A DNA stretch of 64,000 nucleotides. Source: Undibacterium sp. Jales W-56. Lineage in GTDB: Bacteria > Pseudomonadota > Gammaproteobacteria > Burkholderiales > Burkholderiaceae_D. Below are positions 40,449 to 50,352 of the stretch, in pieces. Below the pieces are notes generated by a model, which was given only the letters and a program-made list of their open reading frames with translations, searched no databases and had not been told where the DNA came from. The translations under genes and the position numbers were made by a program. Numbering within the stretch: position 1 is the stretch's first letter; each line of letters opens with the position of its first letter. The stretch spans positions 434,001-498,000 of the forward strand of contig NZ_JAJLQW010000002.1 in NCBI RefSeq assembly GCF_025548535.1. The letters run 5' to 3'.

Positions 40449-41399
40449 ATGAAATGGATATTACTTATCAGCAGTCTCCCCACCGGGAACGCAACCGTCA
40501 GGATGCGCGCCTGGCGGGCGCTTAAAACTTCCGGCGCAGTCGTCTTGCGTGATGGCGTTTATCTGATGCCCGACCATGACTTCTGTAAAGCAGCGCTTGA
40601 TGCTATCGCCACTGATGTGATTTCTGGCGGGGGTAGCGCATCAATCTTGCGTGTTGAAGAGCCGGATGCAACTGATTTTGCCAGTCTGTTTAAGCGTAAT
40701 GAAGAATTCACTGCCTTATTAGCCGATGTCGCTAAAGTGCAAGACAGCCTATCCAATGACACCGTGCAGGAAACATTGAAGCAAACGCGCAAGCTACGCA
40801 AAGTATTTGCCACGATTGCAGAAATCGATTTCTTTCCGGGAGAAGCCCAGGCGCACGCCAATGCCGCCTTACAAGAACTGGAACTCAATATTGCCCGCGT
40901 TCTAACTCCTGATGAGCCTCACGCTATGACAGGATCCATTTCTCGTCTCGCTATCAGCGATTTTCAAGGACGCCGCTGGGCGACACGCTGCCGCCCTTGG
41001 GTAGACCGTCTTGCCTGTGCCTGGCTGATACGGCGCTTTATTGATCCACAGGCCCAACTTCTCTGGTTGACGTCGCCTGACGACTGTCCGGCAGATGCAT
41101 TGGGTTTTGACTTTGATGGCGCGACATTCAGTCACGTAGCGAATCGCGTCAGTTTCGAGGTGTTGTTGGAAAGCTTTGGTCTGGACTCCCCCGCTTTACG
41201 GCAATTATGCGCATTAGTGCATTACCTTGACGTAGGCGGCATACAACCACCTGAATCAGTAGGGATAGAAAGTGTGCTGGCTGGCATGCGTACCACCATC
41301 ACTGGCGATGACCAGCTCGTACTTGCTGCAAGCAGCGTGTTTGATGGTTTGCTGGCGACTTTTCAATCGAGCAAAACACAGGAGAATCCAGGTGGCTGA
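40449..41399 (+). CDS. chrB: Chromate resistance protein ChrB
   Basis: Protein of 316 residues with two ChrB parts. The N-terminal ~150 residues read LLISSLPTGNATVRMRAWRALKTSGAVVLRDGVYLMP, and the C-terminal part DFQGRRWATRCRPWVDRLAC, AWLIRRFIDPQAQLLW, GIQPPESVGIES. ChrB proteins sense chromate and control, or assist, chrA expression. The stop overlaps the chrA GTG start by 8 bases, so translation is coupled. It differs in composition from the flanking TRAP genes. Confidence 0.88.
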   Translation: MKWILLISSLPTGNATVRMRAWRALKTSGAVVLRDGVYLMPDHDFCKAALDAIATDVISGGGSASILRVEEPDATDFASLFKRNEEFTALLADVAKVQDSLSNDTVQETLKQTRKLRKVFATIAEIDFFPGEAQAHANAALQELELNIARVLTPDEPHAMTGSISRLAISDFQGRRWATRCRPWVDRLACAWLIRRFIDPQAQLLWLTSPDDCPADALGFDFDGATFSHVANRVSFEVLLESFGLDSPALRQLCALVHYLDVGGIQPPESVGIESVLAGMRTTITGDDQLVLAASSVFDGLLATFQSSKTQENPGG

Positions 41400-42606
41400 C
41401 CTCATTCCATCGGCTAATTCAGCGTCCCCGACTAATTCAGATCAACCGTTCAAGCCGGCCTATACCTTGTGGCAACTCCTTGTGTATTTTTTGCGTTTGG
41501 GCACTCTCGGTTTTGGCGGACCGGTCGCATTGGTGGGTTATATGCACAGGGATCTGGTCGTTGAACGTGACTGGATTACCGAAGAAGATTACAAAGAAGG
41601 TTTAGCCCTGGCACAACTTGCGCCAGGGCCACTGGCGGCACAATTAGCGATCTATCTGGGCTATGTCCACTATCGCATTCTCGGTGCAACAGTGGTGGGT
41701 ATCGCCTTCGTACTTCCTTCATTTTTGATGGTAGTGGGTTTGGGCTGGGCGTACGTGCATTTCGGCGGTTTGTCCTGGATGCAATCGGTATTTTATGGTG
41801 TGGGTGCGGCAGTCATCGGTATCATCGTCATGAGTGCAAAAAAACTGACGCAAAAGAGTGTGGGTAAAGATAAATTGCTGTGGGCGATTTACCTGTTGCT
41901 TGCCACCGTGACGGCGATTACCGAATCGGAAATTGCCTGGTTGTTTATTGCAGCAGGTGTCTTAGTGTGGCTCATGCGTGCGCCGCCGAAATGGCTCAAT
42001 TCAGGTAAATTGCATGCGGCGGGTTTGGCGCAAGCGCCGTTAGCATTCGCTCTGCTGGATGAAGTCGAGTTGTCAGTGTTGTCGCAGATCGCCGTGTTCT
42101 TTGCCAAAGCGGGGGCATTTGTTTTTGGCTCGGGGCTCGCTATCGTTCCCTTCTTGTATGGCGGCGTGGTAACAGAACACCACTGGCTGACCGATAAACA
42201 ATTCGTTGATGCAGTTGCCGTTGCCATGATTACGCCAGGTCCTGTCGTCATTACCGTCGGCTTTATCGGCTATCTGGTGGCGGGCTTGTCAGGGGCAACG
42301 GTTGCGGCTTTAGCGACTTTCTTGCCCTGCTATCTATTCACCATTATCCCGGCACCATACTTTAAGAAATACGGCAAAGTCCCCGGCGTACTTGCCTTTG
42401 TCGATGGGATTACGGCCGCCGCAATAGGCGCGATTGCAGGCTCTGTGTTTGTGATCGCGAAACGCTCGATTATTGATATTCCCACTGCACTCATTGCACT
42501 AACGACGATCGTGTTGTTATGGAAATTTAAAAAACTTCAAGAACCGCTCGTGGTCGCTGTTGCGGCGGTTCTTGGCGTTTTGATTTATCCGTTACTTCCT
42601 CACTAA
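41392..42606 (+). CDS. chrA: Chromate efflux transporter ChrA
   Basis: Long-chain CHR-family antiporter of 404 residues that exports chromate. The GTG at 41392 with AGGAGA 9 bases upstream is the likely start; the longer frame to 41272 lies inside chrB. Two homologous halves are visible: RLGTLGFGGPVALVGYMHRD with LALAQLAPGPLAAQLAIYLGY, and FFAKAGAFVFGSGLAIVPFL with VAVAMITPGPVVITVGFIGY. About ten membrane segments. It forms a two-gene chromate resistance unit with chrB. Confidence 0.92.
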   Translation: MADLIPSANSASPTNSDQPFKPAYTLWQLLVYFLRLGTLGFGGPVALVGYMHRDLVVERDWITEEDYKEGLALAQLAPGPLAAQLAIYLGYVHYRILGATVVGIAFVLPSFLMVVGLGWAYVHFGGLSWMQSVFYGVGAAVIGIIVMSAKKLTQKSVGKDKLLWAIYLLLATVTAITESEIAWLFIAAGVLVWLMRAPPKWLNSGKLHAAGLAQAPLAFALLDEVELSVLSQIAVFFAKAGAFVFGSGLAIVPFLYGGVVTEHHWLTDKQFVDAVAVAMITPGPVVITVGFIGYLVAGLSGATVAALATFLPCYLFTIIPAPYFKKYGKVPGVLAFVDGITAAAIGAIAGSVFVIAKRSIIDIPTALIALTTIVLLWKFKKLQEPLVVAVAAVLGVLIYPLLPH

Positions 42607-43017
42607 TCTCACTTTATCCCCCTCACGCAAAAAATTCCGCAGATCGACGATAAAGACCGCAGTTGCTCTTGTATTTTCTCCGTGTCTCGGTGGTGGAAAG
42701 TGTTAATTTTTGCATCACGCCTAAGTTTAATAGAACGGCTTGAGAAATGACGAAGCTTTTTTGAAACAACTGCTCGTCATTACATTCGTCGTCCAATGCC
42801 AGAAAACGACAATACAATAGTCCTTGAGTGAGCTAAACAGCAATGATTTGCTCAATTTCCTAAATAAAACATCAAAAAAAAATCAAGGTACGAAAAATCC
42901 TTCATACTTCAAAGCAATTCTAGTGTTGAATAGGTCAATCATTTCAATATCGTTTTATGAACAACTGATAGCTAAACATAGCTACTTGGTTTGCCAGGAT
43001 TCATTCACTTTAATTTC
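42607..43017. other. Intergenic region between chrA and the orphan histidine kinase
   Basis: About 410 AT-rich bases. A small plus-strand frame (42824-43021) has no recognisable features. No terminator was seen directly after chrA. Confidence 0.4.
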
Positions 43018-45285
43018 ATGACGACATTTAAACCAATTCCGCTATTGCGACTACCTGCGTTATGGACAATCAGTATATTTTCTGCGGTCCTGCTGACGGT
43101 ATTGTCGTTGCTATTATTAGTAAGTCAATTTACCTTTAGCTATGCTCAAAACGAGGCCGAGCAACGACTTCAACGACTCGCATGGCAAATGCGCGATTCG
43201 CTGGATCTGGTGATGCAAAAAGCCGTCGGGGATGTGCAGTTAGTATCGAATCTAAAAGAAATCAAAGATGCCAATGATCTCAAGGAAACCCGCAACATCC
43301 TCGACAGCTTGCAAAAAACTTTCCCCTCCTATGCATGGATAGGGTTAGCTGATCCCAAAGGCACGGTATTAGCGGCGACACAAGGATTATTAGAAGGCCA
43401 GGATGTCAGTCAACGGCCCTGGTTTCAGCAAGGTCAGCAATCGCTGTATATGGGCGACTATCATCCCGCATTATTATTGGAAAAAAAACTCCCCTACAGT
43501 GCCGAACCCTGGCGCTTTGTCGACGTATCTATTCCCATTACCAGGAGCGACGGCAGCTACCGTGGTGTCATGGGCGTGCATCTTAGCTGGGCATGGGCAA
43601 GGCAAACCGCGCAGAATCTGCTTACCCCCGCCGGAAATCAGTATGCTGCCGATATTCTGATCATCCGCGAGGATGGGACCGTTCTGCTGGGACCAAAATC
43701 GATGGAAGAAACAAAAATAGATCTTGCTAAATTAAAACTATCGCTTGCAGATAAAAACGACACGAAAAGGGAACATTGGGCAGACGGTCATACCTATCTG
43801 ATGAGCTATGCAACGACCGACCAAGCCCTCAGCCATCCCAATTTGCACTGGACCATTTTGGTCCGTCAGCGCGAAGAGCTTGCCATGGCGGCCTCTTATC
43901 AATTACAAAAAAATATCATGCTGCTTGGTGGCTTGCTGGGCCTGATCATGGCGCTGCTTGCCTCCCTCTTATCGCGACGCCTGTCAAAGCCGCTGAACCA
44001 GCTCAGCGCGGCAGTTGAGGCGCGGGCTGATAATCAAAATGCCACCGCCATCCCCTTGGTGAGCGGCTTTTATGAGGCCCGCTTATTATCCAAGACCTTA
44101 TCTGAAATGATTGCCAGCGAGGAAAAAAACCGGCTTGCACTGGTAGAAATCAATGAACACCTGGAATCCACTGTAGCGCAACGAACCGGAGAAATTGCGA
44201 AAAAGGCCAATGAATTGGAACTCTCTCTGAGGGAGCAAAAAAATGCACAGAACAGGCTACAAGCGATAGCAGATAATCTGCCCTCCATCATCACCTATAT
44301 CGATGCTAACGAACGTCACGTTTTCGTGAATGCCTACGTCACCACCATGTACGAGATAGCACCGCAAGACCTGATAGGCAAAACGGTCAGAGAAGTCAAC
44401 GGCGACGATATCTATGCAGAACTCGCCCCTTATGTACAGGCGGCGCTTCGTGGAGAAGCCGTGAATTTTGAGAGTGAGCGCACCGTAGGCGAACTGCGCC
44501 ATTTCTATCAATTTAACTACATACCGGCAAAAAATCCGGCCGGCGACGTTGAAGGATTTTATGCCATGACGTTCGATATTACCGAACGAAAGCGCATAGA
44601 ACTGATGAAGAGTGAATTCGTGGCGACTGTCAGCCATGAATTGCGCACCCCGCTGACCTCCATCAACGGCGCGCTACGGCTTATCGGTGCAGGATTAGCG
44701 GGTGACATCTCCAAAAAAACGCAAGACCTGGTCGATATCGCCACCAGAAATTCCGAACGATTGCTGAGATTGATCAACGACATCCTGGATATGGAAAAAA
44801 TTGAATCGGGCAATATGGAATTTACAATTCACCCGGTCAACCTGATATCGCTGATACAAGAATCGGTGGCATCTACTATGTCATTCGCCGAGCAACACCA
44901 TATACGCCTGCTTTTTCAGTCAGTCGAACCAGAGTTCATCGCCCAGGTCGATAAAGACCGTCTGTCACAAGTCATCACCAACCTGATATCGAATGCCATC
45001 AAATTCTCTCATTCCGGTGGCGAAGTGCGCATCAGCATCGAGCATAGAAATCAAGCTGTGCGCATCAGCATCAGCGATCGGGGTTGCGGCATACCCAGGG
45101 ATTTTTATGACAAGATTTTTCAAAAATTTTCGCAAGTCGACAGTTCAAATATCAAGAAAAAGGGAGGCACCGGTTTAGGACTCAGCATCTGCAAAACGAT
45201 CATTGAACAAATGCACGGAAAAATTGGCTTCACTTCTGAGGTCAATGTAGGTTCGACCTTCTATGTCGACCTCCCCTTGACTTGA
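43018..45285 (+). CDS. Orphan sensor histidine kinase (dCache-HAMP-PAS-HisKA-HATPase)
   Basis: Protein of 755 residues from ATG 43018; a TTG 27 bases upstream is also in frame. First membrane segment about 17-37, then a periplasmic dCache-type sensor (PSYAWIGLADPKGTVLAAT, RPWFQQG, RGVMGVHLSW) to about 290, second membrane segment (IMLLGGLLGLIMALLASL), HAMP, coiled coil, PAS (LPSIITYIDANERHVFVN), HisKA with phospho-His in VATVSHELRTPLTSI, and the ATPase domain with NLISNAIKFS, DRGCGIP and GTGLGLSICK. No response regulator is encoded nearby. The ligand of the dCache domain is unknown. Confidence 0.92.
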   Translation: MTTFKPIPLLRLPALWTISIFSAVLLTVLSLLLLVSQFTFSYAQNEAEQRLQRLAWQMRDSLDLVMQKAVGDVQLVSNLKEIKDANDLKETRNILDSLQKTFPSYAWIGLADPKGTVLAATQGLLEGQDVSQRPWFQQGQQSLYMGDYHPALLLEKKLPYSAEPWRFVDVSIPITRSDGSYRGVMGVHLSWAWARQTAQNLLTPAGNQYAADILIIREDGTVLLGPKSMEETKIDLAKLKLSLADKNDTKREHWADGHTYLMSYATTDQALSHPNLHWTILVRQREELAMAASYQLQKNIMLLGGLLGLIMALLASLLSRRLSKPLNQLSAAVEARADNQNATAIPLVSGFYEARLLSKTLSEMIASEEKNRLALVEINEHLESTVAQRTGEIAKKANELELSLREQKNAQNRLQAIADNLPSIITYIDANERHVFVNAYVTTMYEIAPQDLIGKTVREVNGDDIYAELAPYVQAALRGEAVNFESERTVGELRHFYQFNYIPAKNPAGDVEGFYAMTFDITERKRIELMKSEFVATVSHELRTPLTSINGALRLIGAGLAGDISKKTQDLVDIATRNSERLLRLINDILDMEKIESGNMEFTIHPVNLISLIQESVASTMSFAEQHHIRLLFQSVEPEFIAQVDKDRLSQVITNLISNAIKFSHSGGEVRISIEHRNQAVRISISDRGCGIPRDFYDKIFQKFSQVDSSNIKKKGGTGLGLSICKTIIEQMHGKIGFTSEVNVGSTFYVDLPLT

Positions 45286-45443
45286 TTCACGCAAAAAGCA
45301 AAACCTTTCACCGCAGAGACACGGAAAAAAAGGCAAATGAACCCGCAAGCTGGGTGCGCCTGTTGGCGCGAAATGTCTCTGAAAGCCGCATCCAGCCTGC
45401 GGTCTCGATCTAAATATATCTGAATGAAAGCCTGAACGAACAT

Positions 45444-45472
45444 AAAAAAACCGCACATCATGTGCGTTTTTT
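45444..45472. terminator. Bidirectional terminator between kinase gene and dctP
   Basis: CGCACA (45452-45457) pairs with TGTGCG (45461-45466), flanked by A-run and T-run, between convergent genes. Confidence 0.75.
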
Positions 45473-45490
45473 CCGTCAGGCCGATTCCAA

Positions 45491-46576
45491 TTACTTCAAC
45501 GCCCGTACCATGTTGAAGCGGGCGAATGATTGCTCTGCCACGTTGAACCATTGACCTTGATTGTTGCGGAACACGACCCAATCGTCATAGACTTTTTTGA
45601 ATTTCGGATTCTTGGCAGCTTCTTCCGTGAAAGCCTCTTGAGCCGCCTTAAAGCAGGCATCCATCACCGGTTGAGGGAAAGGTTTCAGAACAATTTTATT
45701 TTGCAGCAAGCGTCCAAGCGCGGCCGGATTTTTTGCATCATACTTGGCCTGCATATCGGTATGCGCCTCAAAACTTGCCACCTCGATTGCCTGTTGAAAC
45801 AGCTTAGGCAACTTGTCCCATTCTTTTTTGCCGACGTAGAAAGACAATTGCGCGCCGCCCTCCCACCAGCCTGGATAGTGATACACCTTCGCCACTTTAT
45901 AAAAACCCAGTTTTTCGTCATCGTAGGGGCCCACCCATTCCGCCGCATCGATCGTACCTTTTTCCAAAGCGGGGTAAATATCGCCGCCGGGAATTTGCTG
46001 AGGCACGGTACCAAGTTTCGCCATGACCTTGCCGGCAAATCCGCTGATACGGAATTTCAAGCCTTTCAGATCTTCCAGTGTTTTGATCTCTTTACGGAAC
46101 CAGCCGCCCATTTGCGTACCGGTATTGCCACCCAAAAAATTGACCACGTTGTAATCGGCATAAAACTCGCGCATCAATTTCATGCCGTTGCCATGCAACA
46201 TCCAGGCCGTCTGCTGACGCGATGTCAGGCCAAACGGCACCGCTGTATCAAACGCGAATGTCGCGTCTTTACCGTAATAGTAATAACCTGCCGTATGTCC
46301 GATCTCTACGGTGCCATTTTGCACAGCATCGAGAACCTGCCCGCCCGGCACGATCTCTCCAGCGGCAAAAGGCCGAATATTTAATTTCCCTTCGGTCAGT
46401 TCTTTGACGCGGTTGCAAAATAGTTCGGCGGTGCCGAAAATGGTATCCAAACTTTTGGGGAAACTGGACGCCAGTCGCCAGTTGAGTATTGGGGTATCCG
46501 ATGCCATTGCGGGTAAGCCCGCTGCGCCGGCAGACGCACCTACTGCAGCTTTTTTTAGAAAGGAACGACGTTCCAT
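45491..46576 (-). CDS. dctP: TRAP transporter substrate-binding protein (DctP, TakP-like)
   Basis: Protein of 361 residues. A twin-arginine-like start (MERRSFLKKAAVGASAGAAG) and AMAS cleavage region point to export to the periplasm. The mature part has the DctP signature: ASSFPKSLDTIFGTAELFCN, VEIGHTAGYYYYGKDATFAF, KGLKFRISGFAGKVMAKLG and TIDAAEWVGPYDDEKLGFY. It is closest in feel to TakP, which binds 2-oxo acids, and that agrees with the long DctM. It probably serves the dctQM pair 5 kb to the left, which has no binding-protein gene beside it. Confidence 0.9.
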   Translation of the reverse strand: MERRSFLKKAAVGASAGAAGLPAMASDTPILNWRLASSFPKSLDTIFGTAELFCNRVKELTEGKLNIRPFAAGEIVPGGQVLDAVQNGTVEIGHTAGYYYYGKDATFAFDTAVPFGLTSRQQTAWMLHGNGMKLMREFYADYNVVNFLGGNTGTQMGGWFRKEIKTLEDLKGLKFRISGFAGKVMAKLGTVPQQIPGGDIYPALEKGTIDAAEWVGPYDDEKLGFYKVAKVYHYPGWWEGGAQLSFYVGKKEWDKLPKLFQQAIEVASFEAHTDMQAKYDAKNPAALGRLLQNKIVLKPFPQPVMDACFKAAQEAFTEEAAKNPKFKKVYDDWVVFRNNQGQWFNVAEQSFARFNMVRALK

Positions 46577-46878
46577 ACCATCTCCGATATGTTAATAATG
46601 ACCGGAACCATTTCCGGACTCAACAAAACCGAAATCATTCTATGGGGCTAATTAGTCGCTCGCAATAAATGTTCGTATTGCAACGCAACATCTGTTCAGG
46701 AAAACAAAAATAATCCTCCCGGTATGATTTGTTTTTTTACGCGCTCTGGTGCGGACTGGTAACTTTGTTTCTACAATTGGGCAAAACGAGATACTGTTTC
46801 GCTTTAAAATTGTGAACAAGTTAAAAATCTCACGCCAGTACCCTCTCAATCACGCACAGATCCGGTAAAAAATAATTC
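46577..46878. other. Divergent promoter region of dctP and terC-like gene
   Basis: 302 AT-rich bases. A Mn-sensing yybP-ykoY riboswitch was looked for because of the TerC-like gene; its conserved sequences were not seen. No gene is supported. Confidence 0.4.
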
Positions 46879-47565
46879 ATGGATATCACCAGTCCGCAAT
46901 TCTGGTTCGCAGTCTTTCAAATCATGACCATCGACATCTTGCTGGGCGGTGATAATGCGGTGGTGATTGGTCTTGCATGCCGCAGACTTCCTGAGCGTCA
47001 GCGCAAGCTGGGTATTTTCTGGGGAATGGTGGGGGCGATTGCATTGCGCACCGGCTTGATTATGTTCGCCCTGAATTTGCTGGCCATTCCGTATTTGAAA
47101 ATTGCCGGCGCCTCGCTATTGCTATGGATAGGCGTAAAACTATTGATGCCGGAATCCGCTGAAGAACCGGAGATCGACGGCGGCACAACCCTATTCACCG
47201 CGATCAAAACCATCATCATTGCCGATGCCGTGATGAGCATGGACAACGTCATTGCGATTTCAGGCGCTGCCGGCGACAACAATGTGCTGGTGATTTTCGG
47301 TTTATTGCTCAGCGTACCTATCATTGTCCTTGGCAGTCAACTGGTGCTGAAATTGATGGACCGTTTTCCGCTGGTGATTTATATAGGCGCTGCCATGCTG
47401 GGCTGGATTGCCGGCGCGATGTTCACAGAAGATGCGGCGATCAGCGACTGGATCAAACACCATATTCCAGCAGCAATCCCGTATGCGCCGATCGCGGGCG
47501 CTTTATTCGTCGTTGCATTCGGAGCGCTGCTTGCATCGAGAATAAAAGGGAACCCTGACAAGTAA
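46879..47565 (+). CDS. TerC/Alx-family integral membrane protein
   Basis: Protein of 228 residues with about seven membrane segments. The conserved acidic motifs IDILLGGDNAVVIGLACRRL and IADAVMSMDNVIAISGAAG sit in the two halves, as in TerC/YkoY/MeeF proteins that export manganese or act at the membrane during metal loading of enzymes. The metal is inferred from family only. It stands alone, divergent from dctP. Confidence 0.88.
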   Translation: MDITSPQFWFAVFQIMTIDILLGGDNAVVIGLACRRLPERQRKLGIFWGMVGAIALRTGLIMFALNLLAIPYLKIAGASLLLWIGVKLLMPESAEEPEIDGGTTLFTAIKTIIIADAVMSMDNVIAISGAAGDNNVLVIFGLLLSVPIIVLGSQLVLKLMDRFPLVIYIGAAMLGWIAGAMFTEDAAISDWIKHHIPAAIPYAPIAGALFVVAFGALLASRIKGNPDK

Positions 47566-47587
47566 TCAAGGTTCCGCTTAGTTCCGT

Positions 47588-48940
47588 TTAATTACCGGCA
47601 ACCATCATACTCTCAATCAAAATCGAACCGGTCTGCTTGGTACCGCGTGTCAGGGTATCGGCACCAATGGCGACGATCTGCCGGAATATCTCGCGCATGT
47701 GGCCGGCGATCGTGATTTCTTCCACCGGGTATTGGATCACGCCATTTTCTACCCAATAGCCGGAGGCACCGCGTGAATAGTCGCCTGTCACATAATTCAC
47801 GCCTTCGCCCATCAATTCGGTGACCAGCAAGCCGGTACCCATTTTTTTCAGCATCGCTTTGAAATCGTCGGTGCGTTGCGTAAGCGCCGAAGTCATCGAC
47901 AAATTATGCGAGCCGCCTGCATTGCCGGTGGTTTTCATTCCCAACTTGCGTGCTGAATAAGTGGACAGGAAATATCCTTGCACCACGCCGTTCTTCACCA
48001 CATCGCGCCGCTGCGTTTTGACGCCTTCATCATCGAAGGGCGATGAGCCTACCGCGCCGATCACATGCGGATCTTCCAAAATCTCGATATGCGATGGAAA
48101 AACCTGTGTGCCCAGACTATCCAGCAAGAAGCTTGATTTGCGATACAGCGCGCCGCCGGATACCGCCTGCACAAACGTTCCCAGCAAGCCTGCTGCTAAG
48201 GGTGCCTCGAACAATACCGGGCACTTGCGGGTACCGAGCCTGCGTGCATTCAGGCGCGCCAGAGCGCGTTCTGCGGCATAACGACCGATGGCTTCCGGGG
48301 AGGCGAGTTTTTTGGCATTGCGTTGTGATGAATACCAGTCGTCACGCTGCATGCGTGCGCCTTTGCCGGCAATCGGCGCAACTGAAATCGTATGACGCGA
48401 AAACGGATAGCCGCCCATGAAACCGCGCGAATTTGCCGCGACAAAATGCGATTGCTGCGCATGGACGCTGGCGCCCTCGCTGTTCGTGATGCGCTTATCG
48501 ACCGCAAAGGCAGCCGCTTCGGTGCGCGCGGCGAGGTCGATCGCTTCTTCTGCGCTGATCAGCCAGGGATAGCAGAGCTTTAAATCCTGCGGATGTTTTT
48601 CCAGCAATTCAGCCTCCGGCAAACCGGCGCAATCATCTTCAGCGGTAAAGCGGGCGATGTTGTAGGCCGCATCCACCGTCGCTTGCAGCGATGCACCGGA
48701 AAAATCGGAGGTACTCGCGTTGCCGCGCTTTTGGCCGATATACACGGTCACACCGATGCCTTTATCGCGGTTCTGTTCGATAGTTTCAACCTTGCCTTTA
48801 CGTACGCTGATCGACAAACCGCCGCCTTCGCTGATTTCTACAGCGGCGTCAGTAGCGCCTTTTTCGCGCGAAAACCGCAAAACATCTTGTGCAATTTGCT
48901 TTAATTGATCTTGCGTATGGGTAAAAACTGGCTTGCTCAT
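47588..48940 (-). CDS. pmbA: PmbA/TldE metalloprotease subunit
   Basis: Protein of 450 residues. PmbA (TldE) pairs with TldD to form a heterodimeric protease that processes microcin B17 and CcdA in enteric bacteria. The N-terminal LRFSREKGATDAAVEISEGG and ISVRKGKVETIEQNRDKGIGV, and C-terminal TGDYSRGASGYWVENGVIQY and EITIAGHMREIFRQIVAIG, are family hallmarks. PmbA lacks the HExxxH of TldD. Its tldD partner is not in this window. Divergent from yjgA. Confidence 0.95.
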   Translation of the reverse strand: MSKPVFTHTQDQLKQIAQDVLRFSREKGATDAAVEISEGGGLSISVRKGKVETIEQNRDKGIGVTVYIGQKRGNASTSDFSGASLQATVDAAYNIARFTAEDDCAGLPEAELLEKHPQDLKLCYPWLISAEEAIDLAARTEAAAFAVDKRITNSEGASVHAQQSHFVAANSRGFMGGYPFSRHTISVAPIAGKGARMQRDDWYSSQRNAKKLASPEAIGRYAAERALARLNARRLGTRKCPVLFEAPLAAGLLGTFVQAVSGGALYRKSSFLLDSLGTQVFPSHIEILEDPHVIGAVGSSPFDDEGVKTQRRDVVKNGVVQGYFLSTYSARKLGMKTTGNAGGSHNLSMTSALTQRTDDFKAMLKKMGTGLLVTELMGEGVNYVTGDYSRGASGYWVENGVIQYPVEEITIAGHMREIFRQIVAIGADTLTRGTKQTGSILIESMMVAGN

Positions 48941-49023
48941 AGGCTGGGTTTCTTTGGAGTCGAAGATAAAAAGGGTATCATAGCAGCCGTTTCATTAGTT
49001 TATAGAATAAAGGCGCATACATT

Positions 49024-49674
49024 ATGCCAAATCCAAACAGGGGCTCGTGCGGCTACCAATCCAGCGAATTCGAGCAAGAATACGAACGCCCCTCCAAATC
49101 CCAGCTCAAACGCGAGAGCGACGCCCTGCAGAAACTCGGGCAAGAATTGATCGACCAGCCGCGTGATCGCGTTAAACGCGTGCCGATGCCGGAAGACGTG
49201 CGCGATGCGATCCTGGAATGCCAGACCATCAAGGACCACGAAGGTCGCCGCCGTCAGCTGCAATTCGTCGGTAAAAAAATGCGCACCCTGGATGAAGCGG
49301 AAGTCGCGCTGATCCAGAAGACCATCGATAGCTGGAAAGGCAAATCCAAATCCGATACCGCCGCCATGCACGCGCTGGAGCGCAAGCGGGAAAAACTGCT
49401 GACGGACGATAAAGCCTTGACCGAACTGCTAGAGCAAAATCCAGAACTCGACGTCCAGCATCTGCGCACGCTGATCCGCAATGCGCGCAAAGAACAAGCC
49501 GAGAACAAACCGCCCAAAGCCTATCGGGAGATTTTCCAGATTCTGAAAGAAATTCAGATGGCGCAGCGTGCCGCCCTGAAAAAAGCTTCCGGTGATGCCA
49601 GCGACGCTGACGATGCGGAAGATGAAGACGATCTCGATGATGCCGACAGTGATCACGAGCAACATGAAGACTGA
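49024..49674 (+). CDS. yjgA: YjgA (DarP) 50S ribosome assembly factor
   Basis: Protein of 216 residues of the DUF615 family. The core reads KSQLKRESDALQKLGQELID, VRDAILECQTIKDHEGRRRQ, QFVGKKMRTLDE and LRTLIRNARKEQAENKPPKAY. YjgA in E. coli binds late 50S precursors. The C-terminus adds a strongly acidic tail (Asp/Glu with His). The downstream molybdenum-cofactor gene overlaps its end by 11 bases. Confidence 0.93.
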   Translation: MPNPNRGSCGYQSSEFEQEYERPSKSQLKRESDALQKLGQELIDQPRDRVKRVPMPEDVRDAILECQTIKDHEGRRRQLQFVGKKMRTLDEAEVALIQKTIDSWKGKSKSDTAAMHALERKREKLLTDDKALTELLEQNPELDVQHLRTLIRNARKEQAENKPPKAYREIFQILKEIQMAQRAALKKASGDASDADDAEDEDDLDDADSDHEQHED

Positions 49675-50299
49675 TATGCTCAATAGCGCTGCCAGCAATG
49701 CACCGGACCATCTGAAAATCGGCCTGGTGTCCATCTCTGACCGCGCTTCGGCGGGCATCTATCAAGACCAGGGCTTACCCGCCCTGCAAGACTGGTTTGG
49801 CAATGCCCTCAGCAGCTCATGGAGCATGGAAACCCGTCTGATTCCCGATGAGCGTGCTGCGATAGAGCAGGCCTTGATTGAACTGGTCGATCAGGCCAGA
49901 TGCCATCTGGTGATCACGACTGGCGGTACCGGCCCATCGCGCCGCGATGTCACGCCGGAAGCCACGCTGGCCGTTGCAACTAAAGAGATGCCAGGTTTTG
50001 GCGAGCAGATGCGGCAGATCAGCCTACAGTTCGTACCGACCGCGATTTTATCGCGTCAGGTCGCGGTGATCCGCGAAGCCGGCGATCATGCTGCCTTGAT
50101 CCTGAATTTGCCGGGCCAGCCGAAATCGATCAAAGAAACGCTGGAAGGCTTGAAAGACGCTGACGGCAAGCAACTGGTGTCCGGTATTTTTGCCGCCGTC
50201 CCGTATTGCATCGACCTGATAGGCGGACCTTACATCGAGACGCATGAGGCGGTGTGCAAGGTGTTTCGCCCGAAATCCGCATTGCGCGTGAAGCCATAA
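49664..50299 (+). CDS. mog: Molybdopterin adenylyltransferase (MogA type)
   Basis: Adenylylates molybdopterin before molybdate insertion. About 211 residues from ATG 49664; ATG 49676 with GAAG upstream is an equally possible start. Family motifs: [51 protein letters not shown] and [30 protein letters not shown]. Some homologues act as MoaB. It overlaps yjgA and is followed by an esterase gene. Confidence 0.9.
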   Translation: MKTDMLNSAASNAPDHLKIGLVSISDRASAGIYQDQGLPALQDWFGNALSSSWSMETRLIPDERAAIEQALIELVDQARCHLVITTGGTGPSRRDVTPEATLAVATKEMPGFGEQMRQISLQFVPTAILSRQVAVIREAGDHAALILNLPGQPKSIKETLEGLKDADGKQLVSGIFAAVPYCIDLIGGPYIETHEAVCKVFRPKSALRVKP

Positions 50300-50352
50300 T
50301 CTCCCCTTCCCGCTTACAGGAAACGAGTCCAAGCAAGCTGACACCGGCAACC

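Noticed and set aside
42824-43021. Small frame before the histidine kinase
   Set aside because: AT-rich, low-complexity, no family resemblance and overlaps the kinase start.
45530-46384. Plus-strand frame of 284 codons opposite dctP
   Set aside because: Antisense shadow of the TRAP binding protein gene; no family features.
46577-46878. Possible yybP-ykoY manganese riboswitch before the TerC-like gene
   Set aside because: The conserved stem and loop sequences of that riboswitch could not be found.
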